From Mesaphorura yosii (Eukaryota > Arthropoda > Collembola > Poduromorpha > Tullbergiidae): a DNA stretch of 48,458 nucleotides. Below, piece by piece: positions 22,581 to 34,500 of this stretch. The stretch is from contig WIXG01000491.1 in the NCBI GenBank assembly GCA_009869945.1, positions 1 to 48,458 of the forward strand, given 5' to 3'. Position 1 is the first letter of the stretch; every line of letters starts with the position of its first letter. The notes beneath the pieces were generated by a model. The model was given only the letters and a program-made list of their open reading frames with translations. It made no database searches and was not told the DNA's origin. The position numbers and the translations under genes were made by a program.

Positions 22581-22930
22581 TGCACCTCGATTTTCTACCA
22601 TGGACAGGAAATAATGATAACTATATTAATCATTGCGCCTGCCACCGATTTCTGATCACTCCACATTTCGGTGTCTTGGTAAGTCAGTTACAGTGCACCA
22701 TTGAATACATGGAAATTCGAAACCGACACTGATCCTTCTTCGATCGGATGTCAACATCCTTCAGAATTTATGCAGGAGCATTAATTTCTTCCACGACGTC
22801 AAACACCAAAGCGTTGGTCCGCTTGCAGATGCCAATTTCAATTCTCTGGCTTTTGTTTAGTTTAACTAATTTAGCGTAGTATGACATGATGACATAGGCG
22901 GGAAGATGATGCAATACTAAATGCTATCTA

Positions 22931-24201
22931 CGAGGGCCATTCAGCATGTAATGCACATTTTGGGCACTTGTCTATCTGCTAAGGAATTAACCCTAAACAC
23001 AGGAAGTTTTTATCAGTTGATAGCTTAAAAATTGACGTACTAAGAGCAGGAGGAGTCATGTTCCTGATGCTCTTTAGTCTCGAGATATCCGCCTTTAAAA
23101 AACAGCCATGGAAAAGCATAAAGTTGAGTGGAGATCGTACATAGAAATTGGAAAGTTCAATGCCAAAAATATCAGTCATGTCTGGTCCGATTTGAAATCG
23201 GTTTTCGGAAAAAAAAATTCGCCCAATTACCTCACCGTTCGTCGATGGTTCCAAAAATTTGAAGATGAAAATGTGCCCGTGAGTGACAGACCAAAACCAG
23301 GAAGACCCACAACGAAAGCAACTAAACGAAATGTGACGAAGGTTCGGGCAATCCTTGATAAGGACCGAAGAGTTACCATCAGCGAAGTGTCAGCAAGATT
23401 GAGACTGTTGATTGGGACAGTACATAAAATATTAACTTCGACTCTGGGCCTAGTTGTAAGGTGTGCCAGATGGATTCCCAAAATATTGACAAAGGACCAA
23501 ATGAAATCGAGAATTTTCGCACGTAAGGACAACTTGCACCTGAAGAGCTTGCATAGTGAGTTCTTTCTCAGCCATATCGTTACTGGAGATGAGACATATT
23601 TGCACCACTATGAACCTGAAACTAAAAGAATGTCTATGGAATGGCTTGAACGTGGTGCGCGGGCTCCAGTAAAGGCCATTCGGGAATTGTCCAATAAGAA
23701 GGTTATGTCCGTGGTCTTCTGGAACTGCGTGGGTGTACTGCTCATCCAATATTTTCGTAAAGAAAGAACGACGACTGGAGAAGTTTATGCAGAAATATGG
23801 GGGGAATTGAAGAAGATTCAGAAGTACAGAGGTGACAATTGGGATGACGGAATTCTCACGATAATGCACCGTCTCACAGCTCCATCGTCGCCAAGAACGC
23901 AGCGAAGGAGCTCGGATTCATTGAACTTGTGCATCCACCATACAGTCCCTCGCTCCCTCCGACTACTTTTTGTTTCCGAAAGCGAAGAACTATTTGAGGA
24001 ACAGACGGTTTAACAGCGACGAGGGAGTGGAAAAATGTCCAAATTGGTGGTTCAGGAAACAACCGTCCTCGTTCTACAAGGGAGGAATTTCTACCTTGCC
24101 TGACCGTTGGGAAAAGTGCATTAGGGCTCAAGGAGGTTACTTTGGAAAATAATAAGTTATACTATGATTAGGTCATGAGTTATTAATAAAAAGGGCCCTC
24201 G
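22931..24201 (+). mobile_element. mariner-family DNA transposon, defective
   Basis: The 1271-bp element starts CGAGGGCC and ends GGCCCTCG, and is flanked on both sides by TA (22929-22930 and 24202-24203), the mariner/Tc1 target duplication. Beyond the first nine or ten bases the terminal repeats are diverged. It holds a broken transposase reading rightward. Its length is typical for mariner. It lies between the chemoreceptor array and the SmydA-type gene. Confidence 0.92.
23108..24152 (+). pseudogene. mariner transposase, frameshifted
   Basis: The first open frame runs 23108-24013. Residues 1 to about 115 form the paired helix-turn-helix DNA-binding region, including VRRWFQKF and the linker GRPTT. 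A WVPHEL-like linker motif follows (RWIPKILTKDQM, about 121-132). The first catalytic Asp is D161 in TGDETYLHHYEPETK. A frameshift near 23840-23857 puts the second catalytic motif HDNAPSH into another frame. A small deletion near 23960, at the place of the third catalytic Asp, shifts to the frame that carries NYLRNRRF and runs to the TAA at 24150-24152. The usual SPD of the SPDLAP motif reads SPS. The copy cannot make an active D,D34D transposase. Confidence 0.9.
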
Positions 24202-24203
24202 TA

Positions 24204-26495
24204 TTTTCTTTTTGATTACGAATAACCCCTTAGAAGATTCATCACTGATATTGAACTCTTTATTTGGCGTCTAAATGTAAAAATCAAGTTGTCGACTTTG
24301 ACGCAAACATGTACAAGTGACGTGATGGCCAGCAAAATTAAGTGGTCTTGTTTTATTGATTCTTGGGCTGTAGTCTGTGATTGCGACTCTCAACTGCCTT
24401 GAGCCTTGCCATCATACGATTTTCGGACTTGTGTGTCGATTGCCATTTATGCTACGGCAGCCAAGGCAACAATTTAAGAATTCACACCCATGAGAGCTGC
24501 CGACCTCAAATGCGAGCTACCCGACAACATCCATCTGAAATGTGATCCTTCCATGGATGAAAGGCGTTTGGGTGATTAATTGCAGGTGTTGGTCTGCAAA
24601 TTTTGCAGTCATCAAAGGTAAGTCAAGTCGGTCGTCACAGATGACACAGTGCAATCCACGCGGCTAAATCTAAGCTGTCAACTTGAAACGGTCGAATTGC
24701 AAGTTGAAGATTTATTTCGCAATTTTGAATGCTTATCTCTCAAGAAGCCCTAGCGCGAGCAGCATGATTTATTGCTGGGTTGTGCAATTCATCAAAATTG
24801 CAAGCCGTCATTCATTATTTCAACATTTGCTAAGTGAGTGTAAATTCTCAACCTTTGCAACTCGCTCGCTATTACAAAATGCATTAGTGCCAAAGTTTAG
24901 AATACGTTTTGAAAGTTCTTGACAGCTCTGCATCCCTTCAGCCAGATCCATGTCGTCTAATAAGCTTGAAGCTTCTTTCTTTCGCCTTGCACACTATAGA
25001 GTTTAGAGCTAGACTGTGCTCGAATGTGTAATTAAAACCGAATGTACTGTGGCAAATATGTTGCTGCTAATCTTCTTGGAAGAATGATCCAACATCCGTC
25101 TGACTAGGGTTTCGGATTATAAATGAGAAACTTTTGACGTAAGAATTTAAATGATAAGGACTTTGGCAAGAAAATGCAGACGAAACTCGCACAAAAGAAA
25201 ATACAGACAGGCGAGCATGATTATATAATGGGACCCGTGATTCCATCGCTGCGCTAATTGTGTGGCAGACTGTCCGTGCATCTGCACAGTAGTCGCACAG
25301 TCGCAGTTGCACATCACGTCAGAGCTCTGCGGGACATTTTCGTTTGCCAAGAAATGCAATTACGATGTATATGGAATCGTACAATTCATTAACCTGCTTT
25401 TGTCTACTTTGCCCGTCTGAAGTCTGAGAAAGGACCTTGCCGGTGTCTTGGGATCATTATTCTTGGGAGTGATCAGTCAAAGCGCAGGCTGCTTCAGACG
25501 CTGTCACTCTGATTAATCGGCGGCTGCCTTCCACGGGCGCAGACACGCTTTTGTTCCCTTTACAATTGTTTTCCTTTTTCCAAATTCACACTACAATTAC
25601 AATTTATAGCAACTAATACGATTTGGCAACCTTTCTGGCGGCCAGGAATCAGTCAAACAAGACGAAGATAAGTATCGCGTAATTTATTGCCTTCAAAGCC
25701 AACCTTCGGCAACAGCAGAACGGAAGCTTCTCTACTGAACTGTGATTTTAATTGCGACAAGTCAAGAATTATTGGTGATAGTGAGTAAAAAAAAACGTGC
25801 CGTGTTTACTATTCTTGCAAAGAACAACTCGACATCTCAGAATTCTAACCGGCAATCGAAAAACAAAGATACGAAACTTTCAAGAACAATTCGAACACGC
25901 AACAACGTCTGGCTCAGACACACGATTTAAGTTAAGGAATGCAGCTCGGTTTTTTGATACACTTCTGCCAAAAAATTGCTACTTGTAATTCCCCAGACCG
26001 TATTACATGAAATCTTGTTAATGTATCCCGACAGTTTGTAACACAAATCGCAGACAATTCAACCTTATTTCAGGGATGCAATTTACTTCAGCGACATTAT
26101 AGCTTATAGCGTATAGCAACGACCGAGTTGGATTCGCTTATACGAAACTCAAAGTCTAGTCTGCTGCATTATTTATAAAGAACGAAACAATTTCAATTAA
26201 AAACAATGTGAAAAGCATTGTGTGACGATTCATATAATGATAACGGCTACCAGACGGGGTTTCTGTCTGGCACGTGCATTTCAGTCTGCTCTTTTCCTTT
26301 ATTCTAAGCAGATAATTAAACTGTAAAAATAGAATGGAATCGGACCGGGAGCGTGACTGAGAATGTCGCTTCATTTGTTCGTGGACGGTGAGCTTGACGA
26401 AACAACGACGCATGGCTTGTGACAGCACAATTTGAGGCCAGGCGTGAACCTGATAGGACCAGCCTGGAAAGGTGATTGTGAAACGTGAAACTGTG
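24204..26495. other. Gene-free stretch upstream of the SmydA-type gene
   Basis: About 2.3 kb with no recognised exon, repeat or RNA gene. The promoter and 5' UTR of the following gene should lie near the right end, but no TATA box is evident. A frame near 24410-24540 contains a few Cys and His that faintly resemble a zinc finger; see the rejected list. Confidence 0.4.
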
Positions 26496-28521
26496 ATGGC
26501 CGACATGTCAGAAGTCCAACCCCAAGTGAATGGTTCTACCAAGGACGGAATTGGGCTACCAGGACCACTGCCTTTATCATGTGTGATCTGTGATAAGACA
26601 CCTGCTCAACGCTGTAGCGCCTGCTGCAAGGTGGCTTACTGCTCGAAGGATCATCAGAAGAAGGACTGGAAGAACCATAAACCGGAATGCTTCCCAGCCA
26701 CCATCGAATCCAACTCCATTGTAGGAAGACACCTTGTGGCCACCCGCGACATCAAAATTGGTGAAATTGTTCTAAAAGAAAAACCTCTTGTGGCTGGACC
26801 CAAGAGCTGTGTTCAAAATGGACAGTATTATCCAATTTGCCTGGCGTGCTTCAGGATCGTTGCAAAGCCGTACTTCTGCAAGAGCTGTAAATGGCCGGTC
26901 TGTGGCGCCCAGTGCGAAGCGGTAAGACAACTTGACTGACTCAATACCACTATAGCGAGAGGTTCGGTTGTAAGAAACCTGACTTTGACTATCATTTCCA
27001 GGCGCCAGATCATCGAAACAATGAGTGTGTAATCTTCAGGACGAACAACGTACTCCCAATTGCAAAAATGCTTAATGAAGTTCGAGCTTATGAGAAAATT
27101 ATCATTCTAAGGGCTTTGCTGTGCAAAGAATCCCAACCTAAAGTTTGGCAGAGAATTTGTGACCTTGAATCTCACAGCGAGTCCAGGGCTAATGGACCAA
27201 TGGGAATACTAACTTCTCTTGCTGCTGTCAAATTCATTCATCACATATGCGGCCTGAAGCAGTACAGCATTGAGGAAATTGATCACATCATCGGTGCATT
27301 GGAAACAAATGTGTTTGGGAGTGATGACAGCAGTGTGCGCCCTTCGTCACCATTTTACAGGTGAGTGCCAAGAGTCAAAGCATTTAGGTGATAATACTTT
27401 AATTTGGACCCATGTGTTTGATTTTTTCAGGAGCAGCACATATTTGTACTTCTTCGCGAGCATGCCGGCGCACGACTGCCAGCCAAATGCAGTCTGGTCG
27501 ATCCAAATGAATTCTGAGTTTCACTTGAAGGCAACCGTGCCAATTTCAGCCGGATACTCAATTACGGACCTGTACTCCCCAGTAACAGTTGGCACCATGT
27601 CAAGAAGAAAACGTTTAAAAGAAACCAAATACTTTTATTGTTCTTGCAAGAGATGTCAAGACGCGACTGAGTTAGGCACGCATTTTTCATCATTAAAGTG
27701 CCCAGAATGCCAAGATGGGTATCTGGTTTCTGCCGCGCCATTAGATCCCAATTCAGATTGGATATGTCAACCCGTTTCACCTTCCTTGTCTTCATCTTCG
27801 TGTGGGCTGGTGAAACCTGTTAGTTATGCGGACAGTGTGACAAGTGCCATTGAGAAAGAGACGAAGGAGGTTGTCAGCATGCATGCGGGTCATGATGCAG
27901 CTTCTATGCTCAAGTGTATTGCCAATTTGAGACTGCTTGTAACCAAATATTGTCCACAACTCTTTCATCCCAACCATTACCTAATTTTTGATATCGAAAT
28001 CATGGTGATTCAGAAAACTTCATTATTCTTCTCCGCCCCTTCCATTGCAGCTGCGTTAAAGGAAATGAAAGCACCCGAGAAAATTGAGCTTCTTGAGACA
28101 ATGATTACTTTCACTAAGAAATGTATTGAAATTGGGAATGTCATCCTTCCAGGCTACACAACACTGCGAGGTACGTTTTCGTCACTGCTAATTTTATCTG
28201 AAAAGCTCCTTCTACGTCTTCAATTATTCATCTGTAATTTCAGGTCGGCTGTTATACTTTCTGCAGCAAGGCCTGACCCTCAAGCTCTTCATCAAGTTGA
28301 CTAACGCAGAAAACGGCAGAAAGGTCTCCGACAACAAAAACGGCGAAACTTCGCGGCTTTGCACAGAGCTTCGTGAACTAGAAACTGCTCGTGAAGAAGC
28401 CGTTAAAATATTCAGCTACGAACTTGAAGGGCGAGAAGAATTTGCACTGCGTAAGTTAATGATGGAGGCATCTGATCAATTACAATATGTGCAAGCTAAA
28501 TTAAACTTCGGTCATAAATAA
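26496..28521 (+). CDS. SmydA: SmydA-type SET and MYND domain protein
   Basis: Four exons, 26496-26921, 27002-27360, 27431-28170 and 28244-28521, with introns of 80, 70 and 73 bp, encode 600 residues. Residues 29-65 form a canonical MYND zinc finger, starting CxxC and ending in HKPEC. The first SET segment follows (GRHLVATRDIKIGE, about 77-90). A second Cys-rich insert includes CKWPVCG and ends RNNEC. The core SET motif is at about 274-281 (PAHDCQPN), with Tyr 310 where the family has its catalytic-site Tyr, and the post-SET cysteines are CSCKRC at 332-337 followed by ELGT. The C-terminal part is helical. SMYD proteins methylate lysines, but SmydA members are poorly characterised and this one has Ala where the family motif NHSCxPN has Asn, so activity is uncertain. 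The ATG chosen is the first in the open frame; ATG at 26505 is an alternative. Confidence 0.93.
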
Positions 28522-28522
28522 A
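28517..28522 (+). promoter_or_regulatory. PolyA hexamer overlapping the SmydA stop codon
   Basis: AATAAA contains the TAA stop at 28519-28521, implying a very short 3' UTR. The same arrangement ends receptor copy B. Confidence 0.55.
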
Positions 28523-31500
28523 AGAATTTATTCAAGCGTACAGTATTTCGTCGTAATTAGCCCACAAAACTCGAGTCAAACTTTCCTGGACAAACCCGTC
28601 TCAAAATTCTTATCTACCAGCCCGGAATTCTTATGAGTCATAATTTCCCTTAATAGATTTGCTCACGCACACGCAATGCAATGCAATAAGAAAAATACGA
28701 ATGACGAATCTGCCCTTCAAGCACTTAGTTGCATCTATTAAATAAAAAACTACGGACTCACGAATGCTAAGCTATTATTAACGCCGTAGATTTATATTCA
28801 CTAGCCCACCTTGATCTTGACGGTTGCATGTTTTGTGCAGCAACGTTTGTTTTAATATTCTATTTTTATTACAGGGTAATAATGCCGGCATCGTGTGTTA
28901 CATTCTTCCGCTTCACCGCGTGTTTCAGCTAGTCCTCCGCGGCCGCTTGCCTTGGGCTATTTTGAAAAGTTGCAAACAAGGCAATGCAATTTTGTTTTCT
29001 TCAAGAAAGCCACCCAAGTTGGTAAACAACTTGTGTTTACTCCCAGATTCTCATCAAGCAGTGTTTCTGCACTGCAATCGCACAAAATCCAAGCAGGATT
29101 CGTTGAGTTCTGCTGTTTTGCTGGAATCTTTATTTTGAAGTAAATACATCACGGGAATGGCAGTCGTCGATTTGGGACTGCTCCAGTTTATCCACAGAAA
29201 TCGATTGGGGCGATGATACGAAAAGCGAAGAAGGCTGATCGGTATCACAAAATCAAAGAGATTCCGCATTCTGCATTCTCATCGATCTTATCTTGGTCTA
29301 TTAATATTCTAAGCAGCAATGCCCATGAATAAGTTACCGACAATGGTTTGCAATTCTAATTCAAATAGGGCACTTGGAATCTGCCGCTGAAAATGTATTC
29401 TATTTGTTGCCGTTTACATATTTGCAATTTATTTTAGAAATGGGCTTGTCAAAGATAGTTGGGGTAGTCATCATGTGGTTGTAGTTATCATATTCACTGC
29501 ATCACTACTGGGTTTCGAAATTAGTTATTGATCCTAGATTTCAGATAATCCGCTACAAATTAACCCATCTTTCACCAATTGATTCAGATTTGCTCCAGTT
29601 TTACCCTTAGCACTGGCTTTTACATGTGGCAAAGCGATTGCAATTACTAGTCGCCGTCACGGAGGGTTTCCAGAGCAAGATTGCAAACATCCGAGACCAG
29701 CACCGCCTGCGTTGAGCTTCGCCTGTTCCTTCTCCGTTTGCTTTTAAAAATGAGCCTAATGTGCTTTCGGGTTCGGTGCTTATGCTCATACCGTGGATTA
29801 GATCGAAAGTGAGAAGGAGAATAATGCACGCAGCCACGCCATGGAAGCACTCGACGCGCCTGCAGTCAGTGCGACTGCAACCGGTTCTGCGTCTGCCGCA
29901 GCGCGGACGAGTGCTGGAAGGGGAACTTAGTAGGTTGCATTGTGCAAGCCCATTATTCCGCTCCGAATCCGACTTGCACTAAAACTAAGCTGCACTTTAT
30001 TTATGCTCCTAATAAATATTATGGTGTGTTTCGAGAATTGAACTCTTCGATCTTGTGCTCGCTCGTCTCGCCGCTCTACACTGCTGGAGAGTCGAAACTT
30101 TCGCTTTCAGTCGCATTCGGGTCCTGGAAGCTCCAGAGAGCAAGTCCTCCATCCTCCTCTCGTGTGCCGTGCCGTTGCCTATTGTTACGATGTGATACCG
30201 CATAGAAAGCAAAAGTAATATGAGGTATATGAATGATAGCGCAGTGTTGCAGTCTGCAGTTGCAGTTTACATTTCACAGTCTCAGTACGTACAGTATATG
30301 TGGAACGTGAACGAGAAATAGTTGCAGACTTTCCATTGCCTGCTACATGTATTTTATGCGCCCTTTGAGTAGATGGTAGAACGAGTAAACTGTCTCACCA
30401 GTTTCATGTGCGTACCTCAAACGCATCGAAAGCAAGCAGGCAGGCGGCTGCGGCTCATCACCTAGGACGCAGAGAGGCAGAGTGAACATGAAGGATTTAA
30501 ATATTCAGTCTCTGTTTACATCTCGTGCAGTGAAGTTCTCCGCGTTGCGTTGCGTGTTGTGTGTGAAGTCTGGGCAAGACGATAAACGATAAGCTTAGCA
30601 CTTCTTTCTTTAAGCGTGTGTTTGTGTCTCATTTGAGACCCGAAAATGAACGGTGAGCCGTGATCCGTGATCCGTGATTCAGTTATCCGCGAATGACATC
30701 AAAATCTCAATCAGAAAGTCGGTGGCTTGTATCCAAAGGTGCCCATTGATTACATTGGCACACCGGGCGTGTCCCGAATTGACGGACTTAAAGAACCTGG
30801 AGTCTTCTGCTGACGCAACAGCAAACACCAGAAATGTTGTGAAGTTGTGATTCAAGATTCTTCCGGTTGGCAAGTCGAAGACGTAAGTCGGCGCACGTTT
30901 GTGATAATCGCTGTAATTTATGCCCCAGCTAAGTCACGGTGTGAACAAAGGGAGGTTTTTCTGCCGACAGTTGTAAAATCATGTCGAAAGAATTATTCAA
31001 ATGATCAAATTCGTGAATTCCTGTTTGTGATCTGCAAAGTTTCGAGTTTTCGCATCTGTGTACGAGATGAGTTTGTGCGGTAGTTACAAATGAAGTCGAA
31101 GGTGGACTCGGCAAAGTAGGCATTAACTCAGTCTGGCGATTTTCGAATCGAACGAGTCAAAGACGACATGCAGATAGGTTCAACTCCTGGAGAAAGGATT
31201 TAATGAAGGTATTTTGTCATTAATCGCATCAGCGAACCGAAGCCGTGCCGTGCCGTGGTCGTAAAACGTAGGAAATATAAACACAGGTGAATAAACTCTT
31301 CGATACTTCAAACATATGCGATAACGATTATCTTATTGAGTTCATTCACGATGACAGGAAACGTCAAGTAAACAGCAGGCAGTAATTCTGAAGACCAGTC
31401 GCTTCACTTTAATGTGACACATCTTAGGCATTTATTGACCCATACATTACATTAAGTGCCCAACACCGTATTTGTCGAAACTTGTTCTCTACAGTTGCGC

Positions 31501-34500
31501 ACAGTGTACTAATCTTATGTACGTATTTATTTAGCTATCAGTTTGTCAGACAGTCAGGCTCGCCTACACTGAACAGAGCAGAACAGTATTGTACATCCAA
31601 ATGATATTTATTCTGGTGTCAAGAATTAAACACCAAATTCATATTCATGGTCATAAATTATGGCTCGTTTTGGTAATCTGGCCTTTATTGATATTGCTTG
31701 TGCCGTGCCTCCCTCGGCCTACGCGTTCTGTGTTTGTAGTCTGTCGGCGACTTTGTAGCAATCCGGACACAACAGAGAGCAGGGAGCCTTAAGAGAAGCA
31801 GCACAGCAAAGTATAATGCAAACATCGATACGTTTTAATGTGATAATTCGTTGAGAATAGGATGCGAGATGAGATTGAATTGAAGATAATCACGTTTTGT
31901 TTATTCGTGGCTCCTCCTGGGTGCGAATATCGTTTATCATTTGGTACCGGTATTGCACTGCACCACACTGGGGCTACATTGGAGTTGAGTAAAGGCTTAA
32001 TTCAATTGTTATTGAACGTGAGCGCTGACTGCGGCTGTCCGGCAATTGTGTACGGCCTCACGATTTGTCTTAATTAATTTTTTCTTCGGTGTTGGCGGTG
32101 TGTTCTTTGCTAATCGAAATCTTGCCTTGTCTGTTCCGGCTTCATCTCATAGCTGCAACAATTAATTCATCCAATTTGAGAGCCCAATGTTCAACTGTGA
32201 ATTAGTTTCATAATTTACTGAGCATACAACCAGGAATCAACAGAATGACTTGTCAAGTATTCGGCCCGGGAGCGCGTTTCGTCTCAACCATTATCGATTA
32301 TACAAAAATCCATTCAAGAGCCATTCACCTCTTCTCTCTGATCCATAATTACAGTATTTTCACCCAGCATGCCCAGCAATCAGGAACTAGGAACTATTCC
32401 AGACTTTCGTGCGATTGTGATGCCAAGAACTCAAAGTCCGAATTCGGTCATTATAATTTTCTGAATGTTTTCCTTTTGCAAATTTAATAGAGCGACTTAA
32501 GCTGTTCGTGAATAAGAAGCCGTTGAATTGCCTTCCGTTTCCGTTGTCGTCCTCCAAATGTTTAGTTCACTAAGAGCTGTTCCTGTCCATGGTTGGATGA
32601 CGCAATTCTTGCGAAATTTGGAGTGCACGATTACACGCAGAACCTACTGGATATATGCTCATTATGCAAAAAACTGGCAGTCAGGCACGCACTGGCGCGG
32701 ACACGATGCGGAAAATGAATTTTAATTATCACCACGAATCGCGAGCCTCGAGTAGACAAACATTTTAAGTAACAAGCAAGAGAGCAGATGCAGCCCTTTA
32801 GTGTAAGACACTTCACATTCCATACGACTTAGAGTGTGCCAACCTATAATTATGATGCATTTGGTATGCGAAATTCATCCCACAATAATTTCAGGCAATT
32901 TGTGACGAATATTAAGTTAAAGCCTTTCTGCAGTCGACATCTGAAGGTTCAGAGGAGTGTGGAATTGTTTCCATAGTTGGTTCAGATCGTCAGAATTGAA
33001 CTCGTAACGTTGTTCCGTCAATGATTTCACAATCTTGTAACTGTACTTATGCTGAACTCTTAAATAATGAAATTATACCATGTAAAGTGTAAACTTTGTA
33101 CGGACGTGGTGTGGCAAGTGGCAAGGCTTTTAGCACCGGGTTCCTGAACCGTGCGAAAGCTTCATCTTGGTAAAAGTCAGCGTGAATTACTTTTCACGTT
33201 TTTTTATAAAGTTTGTCGGGTCATAAATTTAGTGCAACGAAGAAAAAGCAATTTACATATTGTAAAAACAATGTGCACTTTCGACTGTGCCACAGCGTGC
33301 GTGTACTCATGCATATAAAATAGTTCAGTGCAATAAATTAAGGGTTTAGCTTGGGATATACGTATTTTCGGGTTTGCATTGCAAATTCGTGTTTGTCGCG
33401 TGTTTTCTGAATTATGCGCCAAGAACCACAAAATTCGATGTCCTGTTCGCACATGGTTGTCGGTTGCGTTCCTTCCTGGTGCGCTGCACTCTGCAGTTTG
33501 TTGCTCAATCTTCATAAATAACTTGGAGAAGACAATAAAGAGGTGCATATTTATTTACTGGGACTATTATTGGCAACCGGGACAAGCTTCGGTCGCCTGC
33601 CGAATTTGGATTTTAATTAAAAGGCAAATAGAAACGAGTATCAAAGTCAATAAACTGTACCTGTGTGCACGGAAATGAAGCAGTTTACTGAAAGCGATTT
33701 CGCAGTAAATGAAAAATTGTCAAATGTCCGGTGAAGGACTCTGCTCGGAATGTCTCACGCTTCGTGTCATGCAAATGACCGAGGTAAAGTCGATTTCCAG
33801 CACCAGTATACTACTATCACATGTGTTCCTGCTTTGTCATGGACAATTTCGACTCTGATTGCCGATTGTTCATGCCAAGCTCAACGAAATTGAAGCAGAA
33901 GTGTAAGGTTCCGGTTTAGTTCCAGCTTGGCTTCAAACAAGGGAAAGTACTACAAATCCTTCCTTTGTGTGTAGTAGTTGTAACGTGTAGTTCGTGCGCT
34001 TATTCAGCTAAGAATGAATGGAGAATCGATAAATTGTCAGACTGCACTGTGTACTTTGTACCGTGCTTGAATGCAAATGCTAATGGCTGAAATCCATTAT
34101 GAAGGTATGCGAAGAGCAAACGACAAACAAAAGAAAATGGAATGTCAAGTCTCCGTTTCAATTTCATGAATCTCACTGCACCGGCGCTGCATCACCGGCC
34201 GCACCGCATGTACCGTTGTGCAGTGCTGCCATATAATTAATTCCCTAATTGAATTAGCGACGAGCACAATGTGACAACGTGCCAAGAGCAATGGCAATAG
34301 CAATCGCATGGCATTTGCACATGGCGCATAGTAATTCCTCCATTCTTCCATTTCATGTTGCAATGTGAATGTGAACGCCAGGAAAGCTGAATTAGTCATA
34401 CGAGAACACTTCAAGTCTAATGAATTTGTTTATGTTTATACTGACTTCCTTGTAGGATTGCGTTATAGTGAAGCCCAAGCATTAGACAGAGACCGACTTT

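Noticed and set aside
24400..24540. Frame with CHLC, LRIHTHE and further Cys, resembling a zinc finger
   Set aside because: Spacing does not fit a C2H2 finger, stops occur soon on both sides, and no neighbouring finger is present.
28824..29143. Overlapping + strand frames of 104 and 82 codons after the SmydA-type gene
   Set aside because: No domain, no signal peptide and no splice partner; they overlap in two frames, as expected for chance in GC-richer DNA.
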